From contig JADFVZ010000026.1 in assembly GCA_015222805.1 (NCBI GenBank), positions 1-48,135 on the forward strand: a stretch of DNA of 48,135 bases. Direction: 5' to 3'. Shown one piece after another: positions 1 to 8,977 of the stretch. The stretch's first letter is position 1. Every line of letters starts with the position of its first letter. Below the pieces are notes generated by a model that did no database searches, had not been told where the DNA came from, and worked only from the letters and a program-made list of their open reading frames with translations. The DNA is from Pseudomonadota bacterium (GTDB lineage: Bacteria; Pseudomonadota; Gammaproteobacteria; Xanthomonadales; SZUA-36). The translations under genes were made by a program, and so were the position numbers.

Positions 1-87
1 CAGATAAAATCAGTGAAAAGATGATGGCAAAGATTAATTTTTTAATCCACATAACTACAACTCCCTGTATACATACAAAGAAATGAT

Positions 88-107
88 GAACCCGGGGGAC
101 CGGGTTC
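88..107. repeat. Perfect inverted repeat (possible old terminator hairpin)
   Basis: GAACCCGG (88-95) and CCGGGTTC (100-107) are perfect reverse complements around a GGGA loop. Neither side has a run of T, so it is not a standard intrinsic terminator. It may end a gene lying left of the window, or be an operator. Confidence 0.45.
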
Positions 108-270
108 ACCTACAGCACCAACATACGCTTGTTAGCATCTGGTATGTTGACCGGGGTCAACTGCAGTCCAGATAAATGATTGCCCGTATGTTAGCGTTTT
201 TCCAGTACTTTATCTAAGTTCGGGTGATACCCTCACTGATCTTCCCGGCAGCTTGAAATTTTCAGGTTTT

Positions 271-392
271 ATGGAAACCAAGTACGCATTCATCATGTTT
301 TTTTACTGCTGCTAATCCTGGCAGCATATACACTGCATCACTGCATCTTTACCGAGAACCCACACTATCAGCGCAGGCAGAAACAACAATAA
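271..392 (+). other. Possible small single-pass membrane protein needing a -1 frameshift
   Basis: An ATG at 271 opens METKYAFIMFF and runs into TAC-TGC-TGC-TAA directly after a run of seven T (298-304). Slipping back one base on the T run instead reads TTA CTG CTG CTA ATC CTG GCA GCA, giving a Leu/Ile/Ala-rich segment followed by a basic tail ending QRRQKQQ and a TAA at 390-392. The joined product would have about 40 residues, with one transmembrane helix and a positive C-terminus. The T run allows three readings: programmed or transcriptional slippage, a one-base deletion making a pseudogene, or a homopolymer sequencing error. The ribosome binding site is weak (AGG a few bases before the ATG). 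It could also be chance. Confidence 0.25.
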
Positions 393-527
393 TGCCGGCC
401 ACAAGTAGCATTAATTTAGCACCTGAACGGGTTCTTCCTGCCTGCTTTTCTAGTTGACAAGCCACTACCCTACATGCATCTAATATGAAAATTAAAACTC
501 AAAATCAGAAGAACTAAGGAGTACAGC

Positions 528-2492
528 TTGAGCAAAAAGACCGGTCTTGACCCTAACGCCTATGTTGAATTAAAAGAGGGAGAAACATACAGTCCATATA
601 TTTCCGCAGAAGAAAACATAGCCGAATTCACTTTCAAGGCGGTTGCCCTTGGGATTTTATTTGGAATCATTTTCGGAGCCGCAAATGCCTATCTAGGACT
701 GCGGGCAGGACTTACGATCAGTACATCTATTCCCGTGGCAGTCATGTCGGTCGCGGTATTTAAGTTGTTATCAAAAGCCGGCATTAACAACACCATTCTG
801 GAAACCAATATCGCCCAAACCACCGGTTCTGCATCCAGTTCGGTTGCCAGTGGAGTAATTTTCACCCTACCAGCCTTATTTATGTGGGGTATGGCACCAG
901 ATTTGCTGCAAATGACAATTCTGGCGATGTGTGGTGGCTTGTTAGGGATCTTGTTTATGATTCCCTTACGCAAATTTCTGATCGAAAAAGAGCATGGCAA
1001 ATTACCCTACCCTGAAGGCACGGCCTGTGCTGAAGTGCTGGTTGCCAATGAACAGAGTGGCAATAAAGCTAAATTTATATTTATCTCCATGGGGGTGGCT
1101 GCCTTATTCAAGGCCATGACTTCATGGCTGAAAATAATTCCATCGCATGCCAGCTTTAACCTCCCATTTATCAAAAAGGCCAGCCTGGGGGTCGATTTAT
1201 CCCCTGCACTTTTCGGCGTGGGTTACATTCTAGGACCACGCATCGCTTCAATTATGGTCGGTGGCGGCTTATTGTCAGCCTTGTTGATAATTCCAGCCAT
1301 TGCTTACTGGGGAGATAGCAGCACTACTCCCCTGTACCCGGAGACTATAAATTTAATTAAAGATATGCCCGCCAGTCAAATCTGGACTCGCTATGTCAGG
1401 TATATAGGTGCTGGAGCTGTAGCTACAGCCGGTATCATCACTTTAATCAGAACCATTCCATTAATGATAGAAAGCTTTAAGGCCAGCGCCAGGCATATAG
1501 GTGATGGCGGCAAAGCAAAAGCCCGAACCAGCCAGGATCTGCCCTTGAAATTTGTAGCTTCCGGTATTCTGGTAATATTTCTGGTCTTAACCTTTGTCCC
1601 GCAAGCATTTGGCGCAGTTGGTGGAGTCGATACCCGAATTATTGCCGCCCTGGCAGTCACTGTCTTTGCGTTTTTCTTTGTCACCGTAGCTGCCAGAATC
1701 GTCGGCCTGGTTGGCGTCACTTCCAACCCAACCAGCGGTATGACAATTGCTGCGTTGCTAGGTACTGCAACAATATTCCTGGCTATGGGCTGGACCGATA
1801 GCGCAGGTAAAGCGGGGACATTAATTGTTGGTTGCGTGGTCGCGATTGCCGCTTCCATATCTGGCGATACCTCACAAGATCTTAAAAGTGGTTTCCTGCT
1901 CGGGGCAACTCCAAAAAAACAACAAATAGCAGAGCTTATCGGGGTTCTAACCTCAGCAGCCTTTGTGGCCATGGCAGTATTACTGCTGGCAGAAACCTTT
2001 GGTTTTGGTTCACAGGAACTCCCTGCCCCGCAAGCAACCTTAATGAAGCTTGTTATTGATGGCGTACTGGACCAGAACCTTCCCTGGGCCCTGGTTGCTA
2101 TTGGTGCCAGCATTGCCATAGGCTGCGAGCTGTTCAAGATTCCATCACTACCCTTTGCTGTTGGTGTCTACCTGCCGGTTTCCACCATGACCCCAATCTT
2201 CCTCGGTGGTCTGATTCGGTATTATTTTGAAAGAAAAACCAAATCCAAAAAGCAACTGGAAAACCGCCGTGAACGCGGCGTATTACTCGGTAGTGGTTTC
2301 GTTGGTGGTGAAGGCTTGCTGGGGGTAGGCATTGCCGCTGCAGCCTTTATCCAGGGCAGGAAACCCGCTGGTATCGGTACAGACTGGGCTGGCAATGAGA
2401 TGTTTGCAATGCTGGCTGGGCTGGTTGGCTTTGCGCTACTTGTAAGCTGGTTCTTTAACCTTATTCGTAAGGCTGAGACTGAAGATGCCTAG
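528..2492 (+). CDS. OPT family oligopeptide/metal-chelate transporter
   Basis: This is a 654-residue polytopic inner-membrane protein of the OPT family, which imports small peptides or metal-chelating peptide derivatives by proton coupling. Evidence is the family-typical N-terminal block GLRAGLTISTSIPVAVMS followed by NIAQTTGSASSSVASG (near residues 57-110), a PEGTACAEVL segment, a GDTSQDLKSGFLLGATP loop in the second half, and many hydrophobic helices over the whole length. The length suits the bacterial single-chain OPT branch. The start is TTG at 528, chosen because AAGGAG lies 6 bases upstream and the sequence MSKKTGLDPNAYVELKEGETY leads directly into the domain. It stands alone: the next gene begins 139 bases on. 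The substrate cannot be told from sequence. Confidence 0.9.
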   Translation: MSKKTGLDPNAYVELKEGETYSPYISAEENIAEFTFKAVALGILFGIIFGAANAYLGLRAGLTISTSIPVAVMSVAVFKLLSKAGINNTILETNIAQTTGSASSSVASGVIFTLPALFMWGMAPDLLQMTILAMCGGLLGILFMIPLRKFLIEKEHGKLPYPEGTACAEVLVANEQSGNKAKFIFISMGVAALFKAMTSWLKIIPSHASFNLPFIKKASLGVDLSPALFGVGYILGPRIASIMVGGGLLSALLIIPAIAYWGDSSTTPLYPETINLIKDMPASQIWTRYVRYIGAGAVATAGIITLIRTIPLMIESFKASARHIGDGGKAKARTSQDLPLKFVASGILVIFLVLTFVPQAFGAVGGVDTRIIAALAVTVFAFFFVTVAARIVGLVGVTSNPTSGMTIAALLGTATIFLAMGWTDSAGKAGTLIVGCVVAIAASISGDTSQDLKSGFLLGATPKKQQIAELIGVLTSAAFVAMAVLLLAETFGFGSQELPAPQATLMKLVIDGVLDQNLPWALVAIGASIAIGCELFKIPSLPFAVGVYLPVSTMTPIFLGGLIRYYFERKTKSKKQLENRRERGVLLGSGFVGGEGLLGVGIAAAAFIQGRKPAGIGTDWAGNEMFAMLAGLVGFALLVSWFFNLIRKAETEDA

Positions 2493-2523
2493 AATTATAC
2501 TACCCCCCTTAATTGCTGTGACT

Positions 2524-2574
2524 GGTCGCAGCGTAGGCGTTAGCGACCTAACAAACCTGCCCGGTCAGGCTGCT
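2524..2574. repeat. Hairpin plus 9-mer shared with the 11.3 kb element
   Basis: GGTCGC (2524-2529) pairs with GCGACC (2543-2548), with a smaller inner stem. The 9-mer CAGGCTGCT (2566-2574) recurs at 11346-11354, also just downstream of a plus-strand gene. There is no T tail. It may be a dispersed intergenic repeat; two copies are too few to be sure. Confidence 0.25.
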
Positions 2575-2593
2575 GGTTAATCTATGCAGAATT

Positions 2594-2610
2594 TTCTCAA
2601 CTTTTGAGAA
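2594..2610. promoter_or_regulatory. Perfect 7-bp inverted repeat upstream of the AddB-like gene
   Basis: TTCTCAA (2594-2600) and TTGAGAA (2604-2610) are perfect reverse complements separated by CTT, ending 21 bases before the ATG at 2632. The position suits an operator or a small hairpin in the leader of the nuclease/helicase operon. It does not match the LexA consensus CTGT-N8-ACAG. Confidence 0.35.
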
Positions 2611-2631
2611 CCCAGCCGGTATGATGGTGGA

Positions 2632-5472
2632 ATGCTAGAAACCAGCCCCAGCTATACACAGCAGACACTTGACTACGACGCTATTTTCAGCCGCCTGCAA
2701 TCCGGCCATACACTGGTCACCGGTAACAGTCGCTTATCTCGCATCCTCGAGAGTCGTTACAATCAATGGCGGCTATACCGGGGTGATAGCCAATGGCAGA
2801 CTGCCGATATTCTTTCCTGGAATTTGTGGCTTGACAGGCTTTGGGTAACTGCCACCCTTGCTGGTGCTGAGGGTACAAATCGTGCTGTTCCCAACCCACG
2901 GCAAATTACCAGCCTGTGGGAGCAGGTACTAAAGCAGGATAAACGTGCAGAGACCCTGCTGCGCCCGGAATCACTCGCAAACCAGCTGAAGGAAACCCGT
3001 AGCCTGGTCAAAACATGGGGCGTTGATCTTAGCGACTTCAGCTGGCTGGGTGAGGAAAACGAAAACCACTCGGCCTTCCATCACTGGAACGGTATATTCG
3101 AGCAACTGTGCATTAAAGATGGCTGGCTGGCAGCTGAAGACCGAACGCTCCTGCTCTGCCAGGCGTTATTGAACAAGCAACTCGAAATAAAGGAAAATAT
3201 TGACCTGCTGGGTTTTGATGAATTCAACCCTGCCCAGATTTCCTTGCTGGATGCACTGGATGAGTCGACTGTCTGCATTAGCAATCTCAGCATAGTAACG
3301 GCCAACAACAAATTGGTATTGTTCGAGGCTGAAGACAGCAAATCTGAACTGGAGCAAATGGCACGTTGGGCTCGATATTGGCTGGAAAAAAACCCACAGG
3401 CAAGCATTGCCATCGTTGTCCCTGACCTGCAGGCACGCCGGGCAGAAGTTGAACAGCAGTTAGGTGATATTTTACGCCCCGGTGCATGGATGGACGATAT
3501 CAAACCATGGAATATATCCATGGGCATACCCCTGGCCCGCACAGCAATGATTACAGCAGCGTTTGACTTGCTGCAACTGCTCAGCCACCGCCTTGAGATA
3601 GACGCCGTAGGGCGTGTACTTCGGTCGCCGTGGCTAAACGGGGGAACCACTGAACGCAGTTCACGTGCTTTGCTCGAAAAACAATTACGTGAAGTTTACC
3701 CGCGTCAAATCAAACTGACTGAAGTACGTTATCAGGCACAGATCCGGGACAAAGACCCTGACGGCCAGCCGATAGCTGCGGATGAAAGGCAAGCCAGCCC
3801 CTGGAGCAGTCCTGAACTGGTTAAAGTCCTGAATAAATTAATCAGCTTTCAAGACAATAACGGGCATACAAAAATAGCCTCAGCATGGGCTCAAAGCCTG
3901 GATAAATTACTCGTAAGCCTTGGCTGGCCGATGGCCGATCCCGACACATCAGATCCCGGTACAGCAGGGGAAAGCCACAATGAGGCAGAAGAACAATCGC
4001 GGAACTGGCAAACATTAGCTGCATGGGCAGAAGCATTGGCTGAACTGGCATCACTTGATGCCACCCTACCAAAGCTCAATTTCAGTAAAGCTATCAGCCT
4101 GCTTCGTCAAATCTGCATGGAAAAAATTTACCAGCCAAAATCTCCTGCAGCCAATATACAGGTACTCGGCCTGTATGAAATAAACGGCCTGCGCTTCGAC
4201 CACCTCTGGGTGCTGGGACTGCATGCAGGAAACTGGCCGCCCAATGCCCGGCCCAACCCCTTTATTCCGGGAAAATTGCAACAGGCCGCCAGGTTACCGC
4301 ATTCCAGTCCACAGCGTGAACTCAAAGTCGCACGGGTACTGAGCCAGCGTTTACTCGATACAGCCGCTGATACTATTTTCAGTTACCCCGGCATGCTTGA
4401 CGGTGAGGAAGTCCTTCCCAGTCCATTACTCAATATACAATCGATTAAAAATACGGAACAGGTTCCAGTCTGGCCTGGTGACAACTGGGCCATTACCGTA
4501 GCAAAATCGGACAGTCCCAAATGGGAAAACCTGCAGATGCCAGAGCCACTCGGCCAACGGCCGGCAAAAGGCGGCAGTACTATCCTGAAACACCAGGCCC
4601 TCTGCCCTTTTCGTGCCTTTGCCGAGAATCGCCTGATTGCCGATGGGCTTAACACCCCGGCTGATGGTATTGATCCACGCCTGCACGGTAGCCTGCTGCA
4701 TGAAGTCCTTGAGCTGTTCTGGAAAGAAACCCGTACCCAGTCAGCCCTGCTGGCACTTGATCCCGATAACCTGTCACAACGCCTGCGCCTGCATGTTGAC
4801 CGGGTCACCGCCAATGATCGTGGCCTTAACCAGCGCCCCGCTTTCCGGGAAGTTGAAGCCAACCGAATTCAACGCCAGGTCCTGGTCTGGCTGGAACTGG
4901 AAAAACAGCGTGAAGATTTTGAAGTCATCAGCTTCGAAGAAAAAAGAACCCCGTTAATTAAGGGTCAGGAAATTCGTTTATACATTGATCGAATTGATCA
5001 GCTGATGAATGGGGAAAAAGTCATTATTGATTATAAGACTGGCAAAGTTGATCCAAAAAAATGGTTCAGTGAGCGTCCCGAAGACCCGCAACTTCCGCTT
5101 TACGCCATCAGCGAACAGGACAATGACCCTGAGGGCAAACCGGAGACTCCTGCCGGGGTGGTGTTTGCGGTTATCCGGGATGGAGAATCCTGCTTCAAGG
5201 GTGTGGTTAACCGTGAAGGTATCCTGCCCAACTTGCCGCCGAAAAGAAAAGGCGATCTACAGGAGGCCTGCAGGCAGCTACCGGAAACTATAGATAACTG
5301 GCGGCATACCATCCACCGGCTAATGAAGGAATTTCTCGCCGGAGAAGCAGCCATTGATCCAAAACATGGATCGCGCACCTGCGAAAATAGTTACTGTGAG
5401 CTACAGCCCCTGTGCCGTATCCGCGAACTTGAACAGCAACAGCAATATCAAACAGCAGGGACATCAATATGA
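2632..5472 (+). CDS. AddB-like PD-(D/E)XK nuclease subunit (DNA double-strand break repair)
   Basis: This 946-residue protein resembles the beta/gammaproteobacterial AddB-like 'probable DNA repair protein' family, which partners a UvrD-type helicase to resect broken DNA ends for RecA. The C-terminal third carries the nuclease domain: RLHGSLLHEVLELFW, then IRLYIDRIDQL, VIIDYKTGK (catalytic Asp and Lys) and QLPLYA. Cysteines likely to hold an Fe-S cluster are the one in CPFRAFAENRL and three near the C-terminus in TCENSYCELQPLC (CX4CX4C). The N-terminus reads LVTGNSRLSR and shows no Walker A motif, as is usual for inactivated helicase halves in this branch. Start: ATG 2632, with no better upstream codon in frame. 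Its stop overlaps the next start (ATGA), so the two are translationally coupled. Confidence 0.85.
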   Translation: MLETSPSYTQQTLDYDAIFSRLQSGHTLVTGNSRLSRILESRYNQWRLYRGDSQWQTADILSWNLWLDRLWVTATLAGAEGTNRAVPNPRQITSLWEQVLKQDKRAETLLRPESLANQLKETRSLVKTWGVDLSDFSWLGEENENHSAFHHWNGIFEQLCIKDGWLAAEDRTLLLCQALLNKQLEIKENIDLLGFDEFNPAQISLLDALDESTVCISNLSIVTANNKLVLFEAEDSKSELEQMARWARYWLEKNPQASIAIVVPDLQARRAEVEQQLGDILRPGAWMDDIKPWNISMGIPLARTAMITAAFDLLQLLSHRLEIDAVGRVLRSPWLNGGTTERSSRALLEKQLREVYPRQIKLTEVRYQAQIRDKDPDGQPIAADERQASPWSSPELVKVLNKLISFQDNNGHTKIASAWAQSLDKLLVSLGWPMADPDTSDPGTAGESHNEAEEQSRNWQTLAAWAEALAELASLDATLPKLNFSKAISLLRQICMEKIYQPKSPAANIQVLGLYEINGLRFDHLWVLGLHAGNWPPNARPNPFIPGKLQQAARLPHSSPQRELKVARVLSQRLLDTAADTIFSYPGMLDGEEVLPSPLLNIQSIKNTEQVPVWPGDNWAITVAKSDSPKWENLQMPEPLGQRPAKGGSTILKHQALCPFRAFAENRLIADGLNTPADGIDPRLHGSLLHEVLELFWKETRTQSALLALDPDNLSQRLRLHVDRVTANDRGLNQRPAFREVEANRIQRQVLVWLELEKQREDFEVISFEEKRTPLIKGQEIRLYIDRIDQLMNGEKVIIDYKTGKVDPKKWFSERPEDPQLPLYAISEQDNDPEGKPETPAGVVFAVIRDGESCFKGVVNREGILPNLPPKRKGDLQEACRQLPETIDNWRHTIHRLMKEFLAGEAAIDPKHGSRTCENSYCELQPLCRIRELEQQQQYQTAGTSI

Positions 5473-8400
5473 GCCGCCCAGTTGACTGGAAACAACGAGA
5501 TCTCGCACGTGATCCCCGGCATTCTTATATTGTCCAGGCTCCGGCCGGATCAGGAAAAACAGAGCTACTAAGCCAGCGCATGCTCGGCTTGCTGGCGCGT
5601 TCAGAAAATCCTGAAGAAGTCGTTGCAATTACCTTTACCCGCAAAGCCGCAGCAGAAATGCGTTTTCGTTTACTCAAGCACCTGCAGGATGCGGCCAACC
5701 CCGGGAAACCGATTGAAGACCTGCAAGAACATGAGAAAATCAGTCGTGAACTTGCCCTTAAAGTCCTCAAAGTCAGTGATTCACGCGACTGGAACTTGTT
5801 AGAACAACCGAGTCGCCTGCGCATCCGCACCATCGATGGCCTCTGCAGTGAACTGGCCCGGCAACTGCCGATCCTCTCCGGGCTGGGCGGCAGCCATCAA
5901 ATCGCTGACGACAGCCAGGCACTCTACCACCAGGCGGCCACCCGCACCATGGCAAGCATTGAAAGTGAAAACGATGAATTGAAAGCCGATGTCGTTCGTG
6001 TACTAGAACGCTATGACAATCAATACGACCGCCTGGTAAAACTGCTTACCGGAATGTTGGAAAATCGTGAACAATGGCTGCAACACTTACTGGATGCACG
6101 CCTGGACGACGGCAGCTTTGATCGCCAGGGACTCGAGTATGCGCTGCGCTTCCTGGTGGAATCACAGTTGCAGGAAATTCGCGCTAACATTCCAGACGAC
6201 CTACTGGAAAAACTTCCGCCCCTGTATAACTATGCCCTCTCTAATTCGCCTCAGAATAAAGCTGAGCTGGAAGCACTGCTGAATGCCTGCGGCGGCTTTA
6301 ATTGCAACTACCTTGACCTGCCCATCAGTGCGGAATCATTGCCTCACTGGCGGACTATGATTTCCACCCTGCTAACCAAAGGCGGCACATGGATTAAGGT
6401 TGTCAATGCCGCTTCAGGGTTTCCTGCACCCTCTACTGCCAAGGGTGAAGAAAAACTGCGGCGTCAATCCTGGAAAAACGAATACACTGGCCTGGTGAAG
6501 CAACTCAGTAATGAGCTGAATGCTCAATTTAACCGGGTCCGTACGCTGCCACGACCGGGATATTCTGATACCGACTGGGCTTCACTTGAATCACTGATGC
6601 GTATCCTGCTGCGTGCAGCTGCTGAATGGAAACTGGTCATGGCAGAGTCCGGGGAACTGGATTACAGTGAAATAGTGGCTCGCGCAATCGAATCACTCGG
6701 CCACGATGATGCTCCCAGCGACCTTGCCCTACGTCTTGACTACCGCATCCAGCATTTGTTAGTAGATGAGTTCCAGGATACTTCCAGCGTCCAGGTTCGC
6801 CTGCTGAATCAACTCACCGGGGGCTGGTGTGATGGTGATGGCCGAACACTCTTCCTGGTAGGCGATCCTATGCAGTCAATCTACCGTTTCCGCAAGGCAG
6901 AAGTCAGCCTGTTTATCCAGGCCTGGGCTGGAAACCTGCTCACGCATATCAGGCTGCAGCCTCTGCGGCTAAGTGTGAATTTTCGCTCTACCCAAGTCAT
7001 CCTAAACTGGGTAAACCGGGCATTTCCAGAAGTTATGCCGGCTGAAGACGACCCCATTAACGGCGCTGTAAGCTATGCCAGTGCCGATACCCGGCCGAAC
7101 GTGCCGGTCAATGGTGAAGTCCTCTGCCAAATCCTGCCGGAAAACGATTATGTGGAAGAAGCCCGTCAGGTTATCGAAGTAATTCGCCAGTCTCCCCCCG
7201 AAGATACTATCGCCATCCTGGTTCGTGCCCGCAATCATGCAAGTGAAATTATTGCCGCCCTCGAGCAGGAAAACCTAAGCTACCAGGCCATTGATTTCAC
7301 CCCGTTAAAAGACACGCCCCTAATCCAGGACCTGGTTTCATTGACCCTGGCATTAAATCAACCCGCCGACCGCCTGGCCTGGCTGGCAACACTGCGCACA
7401 CCTTTTATCGGGCTCGACCTGAACGATCTTGATGAGCTTGTAAATGCCGAGTATAAAACCACTATCTTTGACAGCCTGAATTCCCGGGGAGGACATTTGG
7501 GTCCTGAGGGTCGACAGCGCCTGCAGCGGGTATTGCCCGTATTGGAGCAAGCACTGGTATACCGCGGCAGGCGGTCCATTCGCTTGTTGATAGAATCAGC
7601 CTGGATAAAACTGGGCGGGCCTGCCTGCATTGGCAAGGACAGCGAACTTGAAGATGCCACAACTTACTTCAAGTTGCTAACATCAATGGAAGCCGAAGGC
7701 TTATCTATTGACCGTGACAGTATTAACCAGCGCATGGACAATTTATACGCTCAAGCGGATTCCCAAAGCGGCAATAAATTACTAATCACTACTATTTACT
7801 CAGCTAAAGGCCTGCAGTTTGATAGCGTTATCCTGCCGGGATTAAACCGAAAACCTGGTAGCGACCAGGGAAAACTCCTGCACTGGTTTGAATTAGCCGA
7901 CCCAGCAAATCATCCAGAGGGTATAGTCCTCTCACCCATGCGGAATAGTGCCGATAAGGAAATGAATAAAACAGCCGGTGACCTGATCGAATTTATCTCA
8001 GGCATCGAGAAACAACGAAAAATCCTGGAAGACGGTCGACTGCTCTACGTTGCTGCGACACGCGCCATCCACAGTCTATACCTCTTTGCGTGCATCAAGC
8101 CCAACGCAAGGGATGAAATCAATGCCAACCCAAACAGCTTGCTCGGACGTTTATGGGATGTATTAAAGGCTGAACAAATACCGCTGATAAACCAGGCAAT
8201 TAACAGGCTAGAGGAAAACAGGACAGAAGATGCAACGGCAGCAACAGATGGGCCTGAACCAGGGAGCAGTGTTGAATCACCCGCCCTGCCCCAACAATAC
8301 CGGCGGCTTGGGTATAACTGGCAAATTCCAGCAACACCCTGCTCAGTCACTACAGGCTTGCAGGAACCACTGGAAAGCAGTGACTACATCGAGTTTAACT

Positions 8401-8933
8401 GGGCAGGGCAGGATGCCCGTCGAACGGGTGAGCTTGTACACCGACTGTTGCAGCAAATCGGGGAAATCGGCATCATTCAATGGAACAACACCAACGGCTT
8501 TAAAAAACGCGAAAACTGGTGTCGTCACCAACTAGCCGGAGAGGGTGTAATCGCTGAGAAAGCAGATAATATCCTCAGTCGGGTGGCGGAAGCCATTAAT
8601 ATTTGCCTGCTATCAGAAAAAGGACAATGGCTACTCAGAAACCATGAAGATGCACATTGTGAATACGAAATCACCACCCTGGTTGAGGATAAACCTAAAC
8701 GTATAGTCCTCGATCGTACTTTTATTGCCGAAGGAGAACGCTGGATTATTGACTATAAAACATCCAGCCATAAAGGCGGTGACCTTGATGTTTTCCTGGA
8801 GCAAGAAGCAAAACGCTATCACCAGCAATTACAAACTTATAAAAATGCCATGCAACTGTCTGATAGCCGGCCGGTCAGGGCAGCATTATATTTTCCTTTA
8901 CTGGACCAGTTTGTGGAGTTGTCATTAAGTTAG
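5469..8933 (+). CDS. AddA-like UvrD/Rep helicase-nuclease
   Basis: This 1154-residue superfamily 1A helicase has a C-terminal RecB-type nuclease and is the motor partner of the AddB-like protein. Walker A is APAGSGKTELL (near residues 24-34), followed by ITFTRKAAAEM (motif Ia), LLVDEFQDTSSVQ (Walker B, motif II), VGDPMQSIYRFRKAEV (motif III), TIYSAKGLQFDSVI (motif V) and LLYVAATRA (motif VI). The nuclease signature WIIDYKTSSHKGG lies near the C-terminus. All helicase motifs look intact. The length fits AddA. The ATG at 5469 overlaps the stop of the upstream gene. This two-gene arrangement is the AddAB/RexAB type of end-resection enzyme and would stand in for RecBCD; absence of recBCD elsewhere cannot be seen here. 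Confidence 0.88.
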   Translation: MSRPVDWKQRDLARDPRHSYIVQAPAGSGKTELLSQRMLGLLARSENPEEVVAITFTRKAAAEMRFRLLKHLQDAANPGKPIEDLQEHEKISRELALKVLKVSDSRDWNLLEQPSRLRIRTIDGLCSELARQLPILSGLGGSHQIADDSQALYHQAATRTMASIESENDELKADVVRVLERYDNQYDRLVKLLTGMLENREQWLQHLLDARLDDGSFDRQGLEYALRFLVESQLQEIRANIPDDLLEKLPPLYNYALSNSPQNKAELEALLNACGGFNCNYLDLPISAESLPHWRTMISTLLTKGGTWIKVVNAASGFPAPSTAKGEEKLRRQSWKNEYTGLVKQLSNELNAQFNRVRTLPRPGYSDTDWASLESLMRILLRAAAEWKLVMAESGELDYSEIVARAIESLGHDDAPSDLALRLDYRIQHLLVDEFQDTSSVQVRLLNQLTGGWCDGDGRTLFLVGDPMQSIYRFRKAEVSLFIQAWAGNLLTHIRLQPLRLSVNFRSTQVILNWVNRAFPEVMPAEDDPINGAVSYASADTRPNVPVNGEVLCQILPENDYVEEARQVIEVIRQSPPEDTIAILVRARNHASEIIAALEQENLSYQAIDFTPLKDTPLIQDLVSLTLALNQPADRLAWLATLRTPFIGLDLNDLDELVNAEYKTTIFDSLNSRGGHLGPEGRQRLQRVLPVLEQALVYRGRRSIRLLIESAWIKLGGPACIGKDSELEDATTYFKLLTSMEAEGLSIDRDSINQRMDNLYAQADSQSGNKLLITTIYSAKGLQFDSVILPGLNRKPGSDQGKLLHWFELADPANHPEGIVLSPMRNSADKEMNKTAGDLIEFISGIEKQRKILEDGRLLYVAATRAIHSLYLFACIKPNARDEINANPNSLLGRLWDVLKAEQIPLINQAINRLEENRTEDATAATDGPEPGSSVESPALPQQYRRLGYNWQIPATPCSVTTGLQEPLESSDYIEFNWAGQDARRTGELVHRLLQQIGEIGIIQWNNTNGFKKRENWCRHQLAGEGVIAEKADNILSRVAEAINICLLSEKGQWLLRNHEDAHCEYEITTLVEDKPKRIVLDRTFIAEGERWIIDYKTSSHKGGDLDVFLEQEAKRYHQQLQTYKNAMQLSDSRPVRAALYFPLLDQFVELSLS

Positions 8934-8977
8934 ACTAACGATATGCATTCACGCATGAATTAGAGATTATTTAAACC

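Larger units (their letters stand above)
1..527. other. Intergenic region upstream of the OPT transporter
   Basis: This 527-base stretch has no convincing full-length gene. It holds a perfect 8-bp palindrome at 88-107 and a possible frameshifted small membrane ORF at 271-392. A consensus -35 hexamer TTGACA lies at 454-459. The nearest AT-rich -10-like hexamer, TAATAT at 481-486, is 21 bases away, which is too long for a standard sigma-70 promoter, so the promoter call is weak. A good ribosome binding site AAGGAG at 516-521 serves the TTG start at 528. I see nothing else in it. Confidence 0.5.

Noticed and set aside
88-107. Intrinsic terminator
   Set aside because: The stem is perfect but neither strand has a T run after it, so I list it only as an inverted repeat.
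1391-2137. 248-codon open frame on the minus strand
   Set aside because: It lies wholly inside the OPT transporter gene, and its Ala/Thr/Pro-rich product has no recognisable domain; it is a shadow of the real gene.
2594-2610. LexA/SOS box upstream of the repair genes
   Set aside because: The palindrome does not contain CTGT and ACAG with 8 bases between.
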